Positions 18,601 through 25,969 of a DNA stretch of 64,000 bases are shown one piece after another. The notes below the pieces were generated by a model that saw nothing but the letters and a program-made list of their open reading frames with translations, searched no databases and was not told the origin of the DNA. Source of the stretch: Stagnihabitans tardus (GTDB lineage: Bacteria > Pseudomonadota > Alphaproteobacteria > Rhodobacterales > Rhodobacteraceae); assembly GCF_009925085.1 (NCBI RefSeq), contig NZ_JAABNR010000003.1, positions 186,001 to 250,000 of the forward strand, given 5' to 3'. The position numbers and the translations under genes are program-made. Each line of letters starts with the position of its first letter. Position 1 is the stretch's first letter.

Positions 18601-18772
18601 TGGCCTGGGCCAAAGCGTGGCTTTCGTGGTGAGCGATGGCAGCGCGACGGGGGTCTTCCGCTTTGTCAGTGCCGGGGCGGATGCCCAGGTCAGCGCGGCG
18701 GAGCTGACCTTGCTGGCTGTCCTGCAAGGCACAGCCGCCACGCACCTGGGCGACTACCTGTTCAACATCTGA
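15677..18772 (+). CDS. secreted RTX calcium-binding protein with propeller-like N-terminal half
   Basis: A 1031-residue acidic protein without an N-terminal signal peptide. Residues about 150-530 hold seven copies of a TolB/PD40-like repeat, each close to ISADGRYVVFSS, enough for a seven-bladed beta-propeller. Residues about 535-910 hold calcium-binding RTX nonapeptides (GGTGNDTLNGGAGSD, GGEGSDSYHCD) interspersed with ATLENLTLTGT-type modules, one pair being a clear duplication (DAATDI at about 695 and 798). The last 120 residues resemble the serralysin/RTX C-terminal secretion region (GADRFRVTTTLGTDLVTDF). Such proteins leave by type I secretion and fold in calcium. No HlyD or TolC gene is adjacent. 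Co-location with glycan genes suggests a surface-associated protein. Confidence 0.88.
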   Translation: MTVYLFSGLLDGAHLTVDPDLDQVIVDVAGLSAADLRLTAGASGLGLSLGGKTIWLDGLAPGDLSAGGPGFQDGTIVFTSGTLIVADGTSGRIADPLSRLISLAGTSGDSQIIGFGRADTLIGGLGNDWIVAQGGGAVGPAGLTQVSQAAGLGAPTASYGASISADGRYVVFSGGWTGFGSLDNSAQDIIVKDMATGAVVNEHKTWDGRFALSGSGGAQISADGGTVVFQSFSLLVPGASFGAIYATEVGGPGIEMVSAVGGTMANGVSYGADISADGRYVIFNSVATNLVSGSAGTTADLFLKDRVTGTVERITTGTGGGDANDDAVGGRISGNGAYVAFSSAATNLTASFSGNGARDVYLWQASTHALTNLTALTGAASSTGVDVSSTGVVVFETSRALVAEDTGAQTDIYAWSQAAGFVRVSTTATGAQVALSSTDAAISDDGRFVVFRSFSDDLVAGDANGWPDVFVKDLATGAIAKLSGPAANQSSGAPEISADGAWIVFETSATNLGPNDANGGQLDVFRIANPLMQGLLQGGEGDDTYVVSQPVTILEAPGQGRDTVRASQAWTLGANLEDLVLLGRANLRGTGNGLDNVLTGNAGANLLDGKAGRDTASYAQAGAAVTVSLAVAGAQVTGAGSDTLINIENLTGSRFADRLTGDAGANVLDGGAGGDTMTGGEGGDTYICDAATDIIVESGVTPGEVDSVISSVNWTLQATLENLTLAGTASTGTGNGRDNVLRGNGSNNVMSAGGGHDQVFGNGGNDSLIGGTGNDTLNGGAGSDTMLGGEGSDSYHCDAATDIVSETGVTPGDIDSVFSAVSWILQATLENLTLTGTSAVLAGGNSANNLLTGNATGNLLTGNGGNDTMLGLAGNDTLEGGTGDDVLTGGAGADRFRVTTTLGTDLVTDFVSGQDQFAFRQSGLAIGDGDTLLEGGIETQAVFGALAELVILTQAATGLTTAEAAARIGAASGAYGLGQSVAFVVSDGSATGVFRFVSAGADAQVSAAELTLLAVLQGTAATHLGDYLFNI

Positions 18773-19087
18773 GACCCTTGGCAGGTCCAAAGCGGCCGGC
18801 GCCGCAGGGCAGGGGAGAGAGAAAGCTTCGAATTGTCCATTTTTCGGGCAGACCCCCGCGGGGGCGCGTTCCCCCCGATGCGCAACGCCATGTCCCCGAC
18901 CTGCCATGCTTTCCGCCCCGCTGCCGTCGCCGGACCGAACGGCGGGACTTCGTCGGCCGAATTGCCCCCGTCTTGACAAGAATGACGCGCCTGTCATGAA
19001 GGAAACCGTTGAAGAGTGGCCAGAAGACCGCGCCATTCCCTGTTTGGTGGGGCATTCTGCCTCCGCTTGTGTCGACCCGGAGGATGA
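18773..19087 (+). other. 315-base gap between RTX gene and next ORF
   Basis: No convincing gene. It contains the perfect palindrome CCCCCGCGGGGG (18853-18864) without a T-tract, and TTGACA (18973-18978) followed 17 bases later by ATGAAG, a weak promoter candidate lying within TGACA-N14-TGTCA. GAGGA at 19080-19084 serves as ribosome site for ATG 19088. Confidence 0.4.
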
Positions 19088-20659
19088 ATGCTCTACACAG
19101 ATTTCTATTTTCGGATGAAGCGGCAGGACGCTGTCTGCATCGCCGGATGGACCCAGGGGCCGATCGAAAACGCCGTTCTGCATGTTGGCGACCAGAGGTT
19201 GCCGGCGACCTCGGCGCTGACCCATATGCGTGCCGATCTGCCCACCGGAGCGATCGGGTTCATCCTGCGCTTTGAATTGGGCGGCGAGATTCTGGATGTC
19301 GAGACGACCAAGCTGCACCTTTCGGGTCCGGATCGGATCGCTGCCTTCCCGCCCTCCTCGGCCAATATCGACGCCCTGATCGGGGCTGCAACGGATGACG
19401 GCTTCCTGTGCCTGATGATGGGCGTGGTCGATGGGGTCTTTGCCATCGAAGAGCCCGCCTCCTTTGCCAAGGCGCACAAGCGGCTGGTTTCCATAGCCGC
19501 CAACCGGCCCTTTGCCGAGCTGCCCGGCGCTGCCGTGGCCCAGGACCAGGCCCTGAGCTTCGCCAATCCGCCGCGCCTTCTGGTCAACGGCTGGATGGGC
19601 GACGACGAAAACTCCGAGATCAAACACCAGGCCTCGATCATCGATTCGGCAGGCATCGCGCCGGTCGCCCTGTTCCCCAATGCGCTCATGCGGCCCGACC
19701 TGGCCGGGGTGCAGATCCGGTCGTTGAATGTCGGTGTTTCCTCGGGCTTTGTCGGGACCGCGCGGCTTGAGCCTTCGACGGGCACCGATCCGGTCTGCCT
19801 TGTGGGTCTGATCCAGGACGGCACGACGCTTGCCACCCTGCGCAGCGTGCAGCCCAAGGGGCTGGCCGATCTCGGCGGCCAGTTCGAACTGATGCGCCGC
19901 AACCTGGTGGCCGCCGACAAGGCCGACACGATCTTCGGCAACCTCTTGCCCTCCCTCCCCGATCACCTGAACGGCGTCGGAGAGCCCGTGGACCGCAGCC
20001 AGCCGCCCCAGGGCCTGGCCTATGTCCTTGAACTTGACCTCGACCATTGGCAGGGCCGCGACGTGGTCCGCCTGGTGCGCTGCAGCGACAGCGATGTCGT
20101 CCGCGTCAGCCTGATCACCGACCAGGCGAGCGAGGGGCTGATCCGCTCCACCCTCTTCGACCGGATCGAGGCCGGGGCCAGCGCGCCGCGTCTCGACCTG
20201 GTGACCGCCAATCAGCCCCTGGCGCGCTGGGCGCCCGAGGCACGCCACCTGATCTGTTCGACCGCCGTGACGCTGTTCCACACCATGCCCTTCGCCATGT
20301 TGGCCAAGGCCCGCGCCGAAGAGGTCGGGGCGCTTTGCATCGTCCTGATCGACGACCTGGAAAGCGGCCCCGCCGAGATCGCGCCCGAGGTCGCGGCCGA
20401 GGCCCTGATGCAGGGCAAGCCCTTCGTGGCGCAGCTTGACCAGTCCATGATGGAACCGCTTGTTCACCCGGAATGCCTGCACATGACCCAGACCGGCCAG
20501 ATGCGCTGGCTGATGGTCTCGCTGGCCAAGACCGGTGCCGTCACTTTCATCGGCCTGCCCGGCCTGTCCTTCCTGCCCGGACGCGACCCGGTTCCCGCGC
20601 AAAGCCGCCAGATCGAACTTCGCGCCATGCGCCTCGTCGCCGAGGAGACCGCCAATTGA
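19088..20659 (+). CDS. uncharacterised protein of the glycan locus
   Basis: A 523-residue soluble protein beginning MLYTDFYFRMKRQDAV. There is no signal peptide, membrane span or motif I recognise. The first 100 residues look beta-rich (AVLHVGDQRLPATS, GFILRFELGGEIL). Residues about 170-260 contain LLVNGWMGDDENSEIKH and a helical region. The rest mixes strands and helices. GAGGA lies just upstream of the ATG. Its stop overlaps the TTG start of the following glycosyltransferase (TTGA), which implies coupled translation. The location suggests a role with the GT4 enzyme, perhaps as a glycan-binding or scaffold protein; this is inference. Confidence 0.75.
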   Translation: MLYTDFYFRMKRQDAVCIAGWTQGPIENAVLHVGDQRLPATSALTHMRADLPTGAIGFILRFELGGEILDVETTKLHLSGPDRIAAFPPSSANIDALIGAATDDGFLCLMMGVVDGVFAIEEPASFAKAHKRLVSIAANRPFAELPGAAVAQDQALSFANPPRLLVNGWMGDDENSEIKHQASIIDSAGIAPVALFPNALMRPDLAGVQIRSLNVGVSSGFVGTARLEPSTGTDPVCLVGLIQDGTTLATLRSVQPKGLADLGGQFELMRRNLVAADKADTIFGNLLPSLPDHLNGVGEPVDRSQPPQGLAYVLELDLDHWQGRDVVRLVRCSDSDVVRVSLITDQASEGLIRSTLFDRIEAGASAPRLDLVTANQPLARWAPEARHLICSTAVTLFHTMPFAMLAKARAEEVGALCIVLIDDLESGPAEIAPEVAAEALMQGKPFVAQLDQSMMEPLVHPECLHMTQTGQMRWLMVSLAKTGAVTFIGLPGLSFLPGRDPVPAQSRQIELRAMRLVAEETAN

Positions 20660-21876
20660 CCCGCACTGTCATCATCTCTCACTCTCACCCCAAGCTGAGG
20701 GGCGGCGGCGGCGAAGTGGCCGCGCATCGGCAGTTCGAACATATGCGCAGCATCGGTCAGGACGCCTGGTTCCTCGGGGCGGCCTATGACCAGGCCGTCA
20801 TCCCGACGCTGTTTCCCAATCATAACCGCCTGGTCGAATTCGCGCCCCATGACCACTGCTTCCGGGCCTTCCCGATGGACAGCAGCCTGATGGAGCATAC
20901 CAACCAGGAGGACGAGGACGCGCTTCTCGCGATCCTCCTGCGCTACAAGGCCGATGTCTATCACTTCCACCACTTCTGGAACATCGGTGCGGGCGTGGTG
21001 CGGCGGCTGCGCGCGGCGCGGCCCGAGGCCAAGCTGATCTGCACCCTGCACGAATTCATCGCGATCTGCATGCATGACGGCCAGATGGTCAAACGCAACA
21101 ACGGCCAGCTTTGCACCGAATCCAGCGCGGTCTCTTGTGCCCTGTGTTTCCCCTATCTGATCCCGGCGCATTTCGTCGTCCGCAAGCACCGGCTGCAAGA
21201 GATGCTGGCCTGTTTCGACGTGCTCTTCTCGCCCAGCCAGTTCCTCGCCGACCGGTTCATCGCCTGGGGCCTGCCCGAGGCCAAGCTCAAGGTGCTGGAG
21301 AACGGCTTGATGCCGGAAGAGGCCAGCACCCATGCCCCCCCGCCCGACCGTCACCGCCGCTTTGCCTATTTCGGCCAGGCGACGCCGACCAAGGGGCTGG
21401 ACGTGCTTCTGCGCGCCGCCCGTCGCGCGGTCGAGCAGGACGAGAAGACCGATTTCACGCTGGATATCCACGGCGTGACCGAAGAGCGCTTCCGCGAGCT
21501 CTGGCCGAAAGAGCCGGAGCTGCCCGACAATGTCCGCTTCCGCGGCACCTATCGCCCGACCGAGGTCCTGGACCTGATGCGCGGCTATGGCTGGGTCGTC
21601 GTCCCCTCGGTCTGGTGGGAGAATTCCCCGGTCGTCATCCAGGAGGCCCGGCTGGCCGGGACCCCGGTCATCGCCTCGAACATCGGCGGCATGAAGGAAA
21701 AGGTCGGCGGCTGGGGCGAGCTTTTCCCGGTCGGGGATTCCGAGACCCTGTCGCGGATGATCCTGTCGCTGTCGGCCGATGTCGCGCTGCACCAGGCCGC
21801 CCTGGCCCGGATCACCGCTCCGCTGATGATCGACGAACATGTGAAGCTCTTGCAGGACCAGATCGCCGCCCTGTGA
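20656..21876 (+). CDS. GT4-family glycosyltransferase
   Basis: A 406-residue GT-B fold glycosyltransferase. The start is TTG 20656, chosen because GAGGAG lies eight bases before it, it overlaps the previous stop and the protein then begins sensibly (LTRTVIISHSHPKLRGGGGE). The Rossmann motifs are RGGGGEVAAHRQ at the N terminus, CTLHEFIAIC in the acceptor domain and the nucleotide-sugar motif VPSVWWENSPVVIQEARLAG (about residue 320). FAYFGQATPTKGLDVL marks the second domain. It probably transfers an activated sugar onto the same surface glycan as the other enzymes of the block. It is the last gene of the block; a terminator follows at 21960. Confidence 0.9.
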   Translation: MTRTVIISHSHPKLRGGGGEVAAHRQFEHMRSIGQDAWFLGAAYDQAVIPTLFPNHNRLVEFAPHDHCFRAFPMDSSLMEHTNQEDEDALLAILLRYKADVYHFHHFWNIGAGVVRRLRAARPEAKLICTLHEFIAICMHDGQMVKRNNGQLCTESSAVSCALCFPYLIPAHFVVRKHRLQEMLACFDVLFSPSQFLADRFIAWGLPEAKLKVLENGLMPEEASTHAPPPDRHRRFAYFGQATPTKGLDVLLRAARRAVEQDEKTDFTLDIHGVTEERFRELWPKEPELPDNVRFRGTYRPTEVLDLMRGYGWVVVPSVWWENSPVVIQEARLAGTPVIASNIGGMKEKVGGWGELFPVGDSETLSRMILSLSADVALHQAALARITAPLMIDEHVKLLQDQIAAL

Positions 21877-21878
21877 CC

Positions 21879-21894
21879 CTTGCACGCGTGCAAG
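21879..21894. promoter_or_regulatory. perfect 16-bp palindrome, possible operator
   Basis: CTTGCACGCGTGCAAG starts three bases after the GT4 stop codon and about 110 bases before the LRR gene. Its shape, with a CG centre and no loop, resembles a dimeric repressor operator rather than an RNA hairpin. No regulator is assigned. Confidence 0.4.
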
Positions 21895-21959
21895 AAGTGC
21901 AAAGGCTTGATTTCGGGCAAGTTCTGCTGTGACATTAGGAATTGGTTAACCCCTTTTCC

Positions 21960-21990
21960 AAGGCGCCGGGGGAAGCCTCGGCGCCTTTCG
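21960..21990 (+). terminator. rho-independent terminator after the glycan block
   Basis: Stem AAGGCGCCG / CGGCGCCTT with a 10-base loop, followed by a short T-run (TTTCG). It ends the GT4 transcript and separates it from the LRR gene starting at 22007. Confidence 0.65.
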
Positions 21991-22006
21991 CATTGGACCC
22001 CAGAAC

Positions 22007-23575
22007 ATGAGCGACCGCGCCGCAGAAGCCTATGCCGCAGCCCGAGCGGAGATTGCCCGGGTGAAGGCGGCGGGCTCGGCGAAGCTTGATCTTGGGCAGG
22101 ATGGGCCATTGCGAGAGCTTGCCGCACATTTGGAGCGGCTGCCGCCCGAGATTGCTGATCTTCACGATATCTGGGAAGTAGAGCTTACCAATACGGCTGT
22201 CTCCGACCTTTCCGCCCTGTCTGGGATGGCTGAACTAATCTCACTCGAACTCAGCAAAAGCGCAGTGACTGATCTTGAGCCAATATCGAAGCTCGCTTCC
22301 CTGAGACGGCTTTACATCGGTGAAACACGGATTGCCGACCTTTCGCACCTCGGGGGGCTCGAGAACTTGGAGAGGTTGAATATCGAATGCACGTTTGTTG
22401 CCGATCTGGTGCCACTGGCTGCCCTTGCCAAGCTTAAGTCTCTCGTCGCCAATGAAAGTCTGGTCAAAGACTGCTCCCCGCTTTCGGAAATGACTTCGCT
22501 TACCTATCTGGACATCACTTCTACCGAAATCGCCGACCTCTCCCCCCTGACCCATCTTTACGCTTTAGCGGAAGGCGGCGAACACGATGGCGTCTCCTTC
22601 ACCGACACCCCCGCCGCTGCCTCCGACCCCCGCCTCGCCGAAATCGCCGCCATCCTCCACGGCGGCGAGCGCTCCAAGGCCCTCCTCGACCACCTCGCCG
22701 AACAGGAGACCTTCCGTCTGGAAGCGGCGCTGGAGGCGGCGTTAAAGGGGCCCATCCTTGTCGAGAGCCTCGCCGATATCGAGCGGCAAGGTCCGGTCTT
22801 TGCTGCCGTCTCCGTCGAGCGGGGGCCAGAGGTTGCGGCGGACTTGCGGCATCAGGAGCTCTTGGGGGCCTTGCAGTTCTCCTCGACCCGGCTGTCGCGG
22901 GCCAATGTGCAGAACCGCATGGGCCAACAGGTCGCCGACAGCTTCCGCGACTATGCCGAGCAGAGTCGCATCCAGCCCCTGAACCCGCGCATCCTGAACC
23001 TTCTGGGCAATGACATTCGGGCAGTCCTGGCGGATGCGGACCTTTCGGCGGGGCTGGACGGGTTCGACCTCTCCGCCCTGCGGGGGTTCATGGTCGAACA
23101 TGACGCTTTCCTGGCCGAATACTATCCCCGCGCGCTTCTGGGCGTCCGGCATGAGGTCAAGACCGACCCCGCGACCTTGCAACGCGAGTTGTTCCCGCAG
23201 ATCAGGGCGGCGCAGAAGGCGATTGCAGAGGCGGAAATCCTCGCGCCCTCGGTTGGCAAGGCGCTGGAGATGGTTGAGCGCCATGCCGAGGCGGCAAATC
23301 GCCGGCTGATGACGGCCCATGATCCCGAAAAGCTGGCGGCGGCGCAGAAAGAGCTGAACCGGGGCGCGGTTTTCGCAGCGGGCTTTGTCGGGCGGATCGT
23401 CGTGCGGCTGAGGCAGTTTGTCCAGTCCGAGGGCGGGCGCTGGAAGGGCGATCCCCTGGGCGGCTTGTCGCGGGCCAAGACGATCCATGACGTGGCGGGC
23501 ATCGCGGCTCATCACCTGACCCCGATCTTCCGCGCGCTTTGGACCTTGGTGACGGGCACCCCGCCGCCCTTCTAA
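22007..23575 (+). CDS. leucine-rich-repeat protein
   Basis: A 522-residue protein with no signal peptide. About five internalin-like repeats occupy residues 45-185 (LSALSGMAELISLELSKSAV, LSHLGGLENLERLNI, LAALAKLKSL, LTYLDITSTEIADLSPL). Residues 190-500 are helical and unlike anything I recognise. The DNA under the repeats (about 22150-22560) is visibly lower in GC than the genes on either side, and codon choice there includes many A/T-ending codons. This suggests that the repeat segment, or the whole gene, was acquired. LRRs usually bind proteins; the partner is unknown. It starts just after a terminator, so it needs its own promoter. Confidence 0.8.
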   Translation: MSDRAAEAYAAARAEIARVKAAGSAKLDLGQDGPLRELAAHLERLPPEIADLHDIWEVELTNTAVSDLSALSGMAELISLELSKSAVTDLEPISKLASLRRLYIGETRIADLSHLGGLENLERLNIECTFVADLVPLAALAKLKSLVANESLVKDCSPLSEMTSLTYLDITSTEIADLSPLTHLYALAEGGEHDGVSFTDTPAAASDPRLAEIAAILHGGERSKALLDHLAEQETFRLEAALEAALKGPILVESLADIERQGPVFAAVSVERGPEVAADLRHQELLGALQFSSTRLSRANVQNRMGQQVADSFRDYAEQSRIQPLNPRILNLLGNDIRAVLADADLSAGLDGFDLSALRGFMVEHDAFLAEYYPRALLGVRHEVKTDPATLQRELFPQIRAAQKAIAEAEILAPSVGKALEMVERHAEAANRRLMTAHDPEKLAAAQKELNRGAVFAAGFVGRIVVRLRQFVQSEGGRWKGDPLGGLSRAKTIHDVAGIAAHHLTPIFRALWTLVTGTPPPF

Positions 23576-23876
23576 ACCGCCGCCCCACACCCTCCCCGCC
23601 GCCCCGGGCTTGAACCGGGGCCACGACCCTTCCGCAAGACCCGGGGTATACCCCGGGCTACGGGTCCCGCTTGATCTGGGAAGCACCGACCAATCCCGGG
23701 GTTCCCCCCGGGCAACATTCTCGCCTGGTGCATGAAGGTCGGCGAGACGAGCGCTGCCACAGGGGCGAGGCAGATCGAGGGTGTCTCCCGCTGCCCCGGG
23801 TTCCGCCTTGGCGACCGCTCACCGCCTCTCGTGGCAACGCGGGCGGAGGGGGCTCGATGCCCCCGACGGCCGCAGC
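23576..23876. other. 301-base gene-free region with GC-rich palindromes
   Basis: No gene is supported. It contains CCCGGGGTATACCCCGGG (23640-23657), a related dyad GCCCCGGGCTTGAACCGGGG just before it, and CCCGGGGTTCCCCCCGGG around 23697. This looks like a cluster of intergenic repeats between convergent genes. The rest is non-coding. Confidence 0.5.
23640..23657. repeat. 18-bp intergenic palindrome, copy 1
   Basis: CCCGGGGTATACCCCGGG, a perfect palindrome followed by CTAC. An identical copy, also followed by CTAC, is at 32886-32903. It is possibly a member of a REP-like family scattered in the genome. Confidence 0.7.
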
Positions 23877-24317
23877 TTAGCCCCGCAGCACCCGCGCCGC
23901 CATCGCCCGGTCGCCCTGGTTGGTCAAAAGCGCCAGGGCCGAGCCCGCTTCCGTCCAGATCGCGGTATGGCCAGCCTCCGACGGCGGCCCCATGCACAAA
24001 GTCGGCCGCGCCACATAGATCGCGCAGACCTTCTCGGCCCATTTGTCGTATTCCGGCATATAGGTGAAACGGCGATAGATCCCCACCAGCTTCGGCGATG
24101 AGATATGCCAGCCGGTCTCCTCATAGACCTCGCGGTGAAGCGCCGCGATGGGGGCCTCGCCGGGGTCGATGCCGCCGCCGGGCAGCTGGAACTCGGGGAT
24201 GGGCTCGGCCTGGTGGGTCAGAAGCACCTGGTCGCCGCGCAACAGAACCGCATAGACCCCCGGCCTGCGCCTGTATTGCATCCCGCTTTTCACAGCCTCG
24301 CCATACCGCCGGATCAT
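23877..24317 (-). CDS. NUDIX hydrolase
   Basis: A 146-residue protein with the NUDIX box in GGGIDPGEAPIAALHREVYE followed by ETGW, which holds the metal-binding glutamates of the pattern GX5EX7REUXEEXGU. The substrate is a nucleoside diphosphate linked to another group, not identifiable from sequence. ATG 24317 was chosen because GGGGGAAG precedes it; the longer open frame is antisense to hslO. It is divergent from hslO across 78 bases. Confidence 0.9.
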   Translation of the reverse strand: MIRRYGEAVKSGMQYRRRPGVYAVLLRGDQVLLTHQAEPIPEFQLPGGGIDPGEAPIAALHREVYEETGWHISSPKLVGIYRRFTYMPEYDKWAEKVCAIYVARPTLCMGPPSEAGHTAIWTEAGSALALLTNQGDRAMAARVLRG

Positions 24318-24326
24318 AGCTTCCCC

Positions 24327-24357
24327 CTTGGTGCGGACACCATTCTGCTTATATAGG
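24327..24357 (+). promoter_or_regulatory. RpoH (sigma-32) heat-shock promoter of hslO
   Basis: CTTG (24327-24330), exactly 17 bases, CTTATATAGG (24348-24357). This matches the alphaproteobacterial heat-shock consensus CTTG-N17-CYTATNTNNG at every fixed position. It lies 38 bases before the ATG of the Hsp33 gene, a known stress chaperone, so both sequence and context agree. Confidence 0.8.
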
Positions 24358-24395
24358 CCCGATATGCCGAATCCGGTGCCTTCAGGAAACCCCTC

Positions 24396-25406
24396 ATGTC
24401 CACCACCATTCCCTGGGACGATACCGTCCTGCCCTTCCAGCTTGACGCTTCCGATGTGCGGGGCCGTGTCGTGCGGCTGGACGGCGCCCTGGACGAGATC
24501 CTGGGCCAGCATTCCTATCCCCCCGCCATCGAGGCCCTGGTGGCCGAGACCGCGCTTCTGACCGCGCTGATCGGCCAGTCGATCAAGCTGCGCTGGAAGC
24601 TCTCGATCCAGGTCCGCGGCAAGGGCCCGGCGCGGCTGATCGCCACCGATTACTACGGCCCCGAGGAGGAGGGCGGCCCGGCCCGCATCCGCGCCTATGC
24701 CTCTTATGATGCGGAACGGCTGGACGAGGGCGCTGACCCCTTCTCCCAGATCGGCGAGGGCTATTTCGCCGTCATGCTGGACCAGGGGCCGCATATGACG
24801 CCCTACCAGGGCTTTACCCCCATCGCGGGCACCAGCCTTTCGGACTGCGCGCAAACCTATTTCGCCCAGTCCGAACAGCTGCCCACGCGCTTTGCCCTGA
24901 CCTTTGGCCGGTCTCAGTCCCCCGGCCAGGCAGCAAGCTGGCGCGGCGGCGGGATCATGCTGCAACATATGCCGCAGGTGGGCATGGCGATGAAGGACAC
25001 CGGCGAGGGCGGCTCGGGGGAGGGTGGGCTTCTCGACCACACCGATATCCTCTCGGGCGAGCCGGCCGAGAACTGGAACCGCGTCAACATCCTTCTGAAC
25101 ACGGTCGAAGAGATGGAGCTCATCGGCCCCTCGGTCTCTCCGACCCAGCTTCTGACCCGGCTCTTCTCGGAAGAGGAGCCCCGGGTCTTCCCGGAGACCG
25201 AGGTGCATTTCGGCTGCTCCTGCAGCGAGGACAAGGTCCGCCAGACCATGTCGATCTATGGGGCCAAGGATATCAAGCGCATGACCACCGAGGCGGGCGT
25301 CGTCACCGCCGATTGCCAGTTCTGCGGCGCCCATTACGAGATGGACCCCGCGACCCTGGGGCTGGAAGCCGAAAAGGCCCGCAAAGAGGCCGAAGCGCGC
25401 GAATGA
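24396..25406 (+). CDS. hslO: redox-regulated chaperone Hsp33
   Basis: A 336-residue cytoplasmic holdase activated by oxidation plus heat. The zinc-binding cysteines are CSC in HFGCSCSEDKV (about residue 272) and CQFC in VVTADCQFCGAHYE (about 307), the standard CxC...CxxC pattern. The N-terminal substrate-binding domain begins VLPFQLDASDVRGRVVRLDG. The C-terminal tail is rich in Glu/Lys/Ala. A perfect RpoH-type promoter lies 38 bases upstream. The stop overlaps the start of the CoA NUDIX gene (ATGA), so the stress promoter probably drives at least three genes. Confidence 0.96.
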   Translation: MSTTIPWDDTVLPFQLDASDVRGRVVRLDGALDEILGQHSYPPAIEALVAETALLTALIGQSIKLRWKLSIQVRGKGPARLIATDYYGPEEEGGPARIRAYASYDAERLDEGADPFSQIGEGYFAVMLDQGPHMTPYQGFTPIAGTSLSDCAQTYFAQSEQLPTRFALTFGRSQSPGQAASWRGGGIMLQHMPQVGMAMKDTGEGGSGEGGLLDHTDILSGEPAENWNRVNILLNTVEEMELIGPSVSPTQLLTRLFSEEEPRVFPETEVHFGCSCSEDKVRQTMSIYGAKDIKRMTTEAGVVTADCQFCGAHYEMDPATLGLEAEKARKEAEARE

Positions 25407-25969
25407 CCGAAATCTCTCGCCTGGCCGAGGCTTGCGCCCGGTTGGGCGAGGGCTCTTCGGACTATGACCTGAACCCGGCCCTGCGTCCGGCCGAGCGCGC
25501 CTTGCGCCCGGCCGCCGTCCTGGTCGGCATCTGCGAGGGACGGGTCATCCTGACCAAGCGCGCCTCGCATCTGAAGCACCACCCGGGCCAGATCGCCTTT
25601 CCGGGCGGCAAGCTGGAAGCCGGAGAGACGCCCGAGGATGCTGCCCTGCGGGAAGCACAGGAGGAGATCGGCCTCGAGCCCTCCCATGTCACCCCCCTCC
25701 TGCGCCTGCCCGCGCATGAGACGGTGACGGGGTTTTCCATGACCCCGATCCTGGCCCGTGTCGCCCCCAGTGACTTCCGATGCGACCCTTCCGAGGTCGA
25801 CGAGGCCTTTACCGTGCCCCTGGCGCATCTGTTGAACCCGCAAAACTACACGGTCCAGCGGCGCCAGTGGCGCGGGACGATGCGGGCCTATTATGCTGTG
25901 CCCTGGGGCCCCTACTACATCTGGGGCGCAACGGCGCGGATCCTGCGCCAGATGGCGGGGGCAAAATGA
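25403..25969 (+). CDS. NUDIX CoA pyrophosphatase, NudL-like
   Basis: A 188-residue protein with the NUDIX box in GGKLEAGETPEDAALREAQE followed by EIGL. The upstream motif LKHHPGQIAFPGG is characteristic of the CoA-pyrophosphatase subgroup (UPF0035/NudL), which splits CoA to 4'-phosphopantetheine and 3',5'-ADP. The start is ATG 25403, overlapping the hslO stop, and the stop overlaps the start of the next gene by the same ATGA. Assignment to CoA rests on the motif only. Confidence 0.88.
   Translation: MTEISRLAEACARLGEGSSDYDLNPALRPAERALRPAAVLVGICEGRVILTKRASHLKHHPGQIAFPGGKLEAGETPEDAALREAQEEIGLEPSHVTPLLRLPAHETVTGFSMTPILARVAPSDFRCDPSEVDEAFTVPLAHLLNPQNYTVQRRQWRGTMRAYYAVPWGPYYIWGATARILRQMAGAK

Noticed and set aside
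17804-20602. 932-codon minus-strand frame opposite the RTX gene and unknown gene
   Set aside because: RTX repeats and overlaps on the plus strand explain the DNA; the minus frame has no recognisable domain.
23660-23876. Short plus-strand frames in the gap before the NUDIX gene
   Set aside because: No ribosome site, no conserved motif and a palindrome-rich sequence; judged non-coding.
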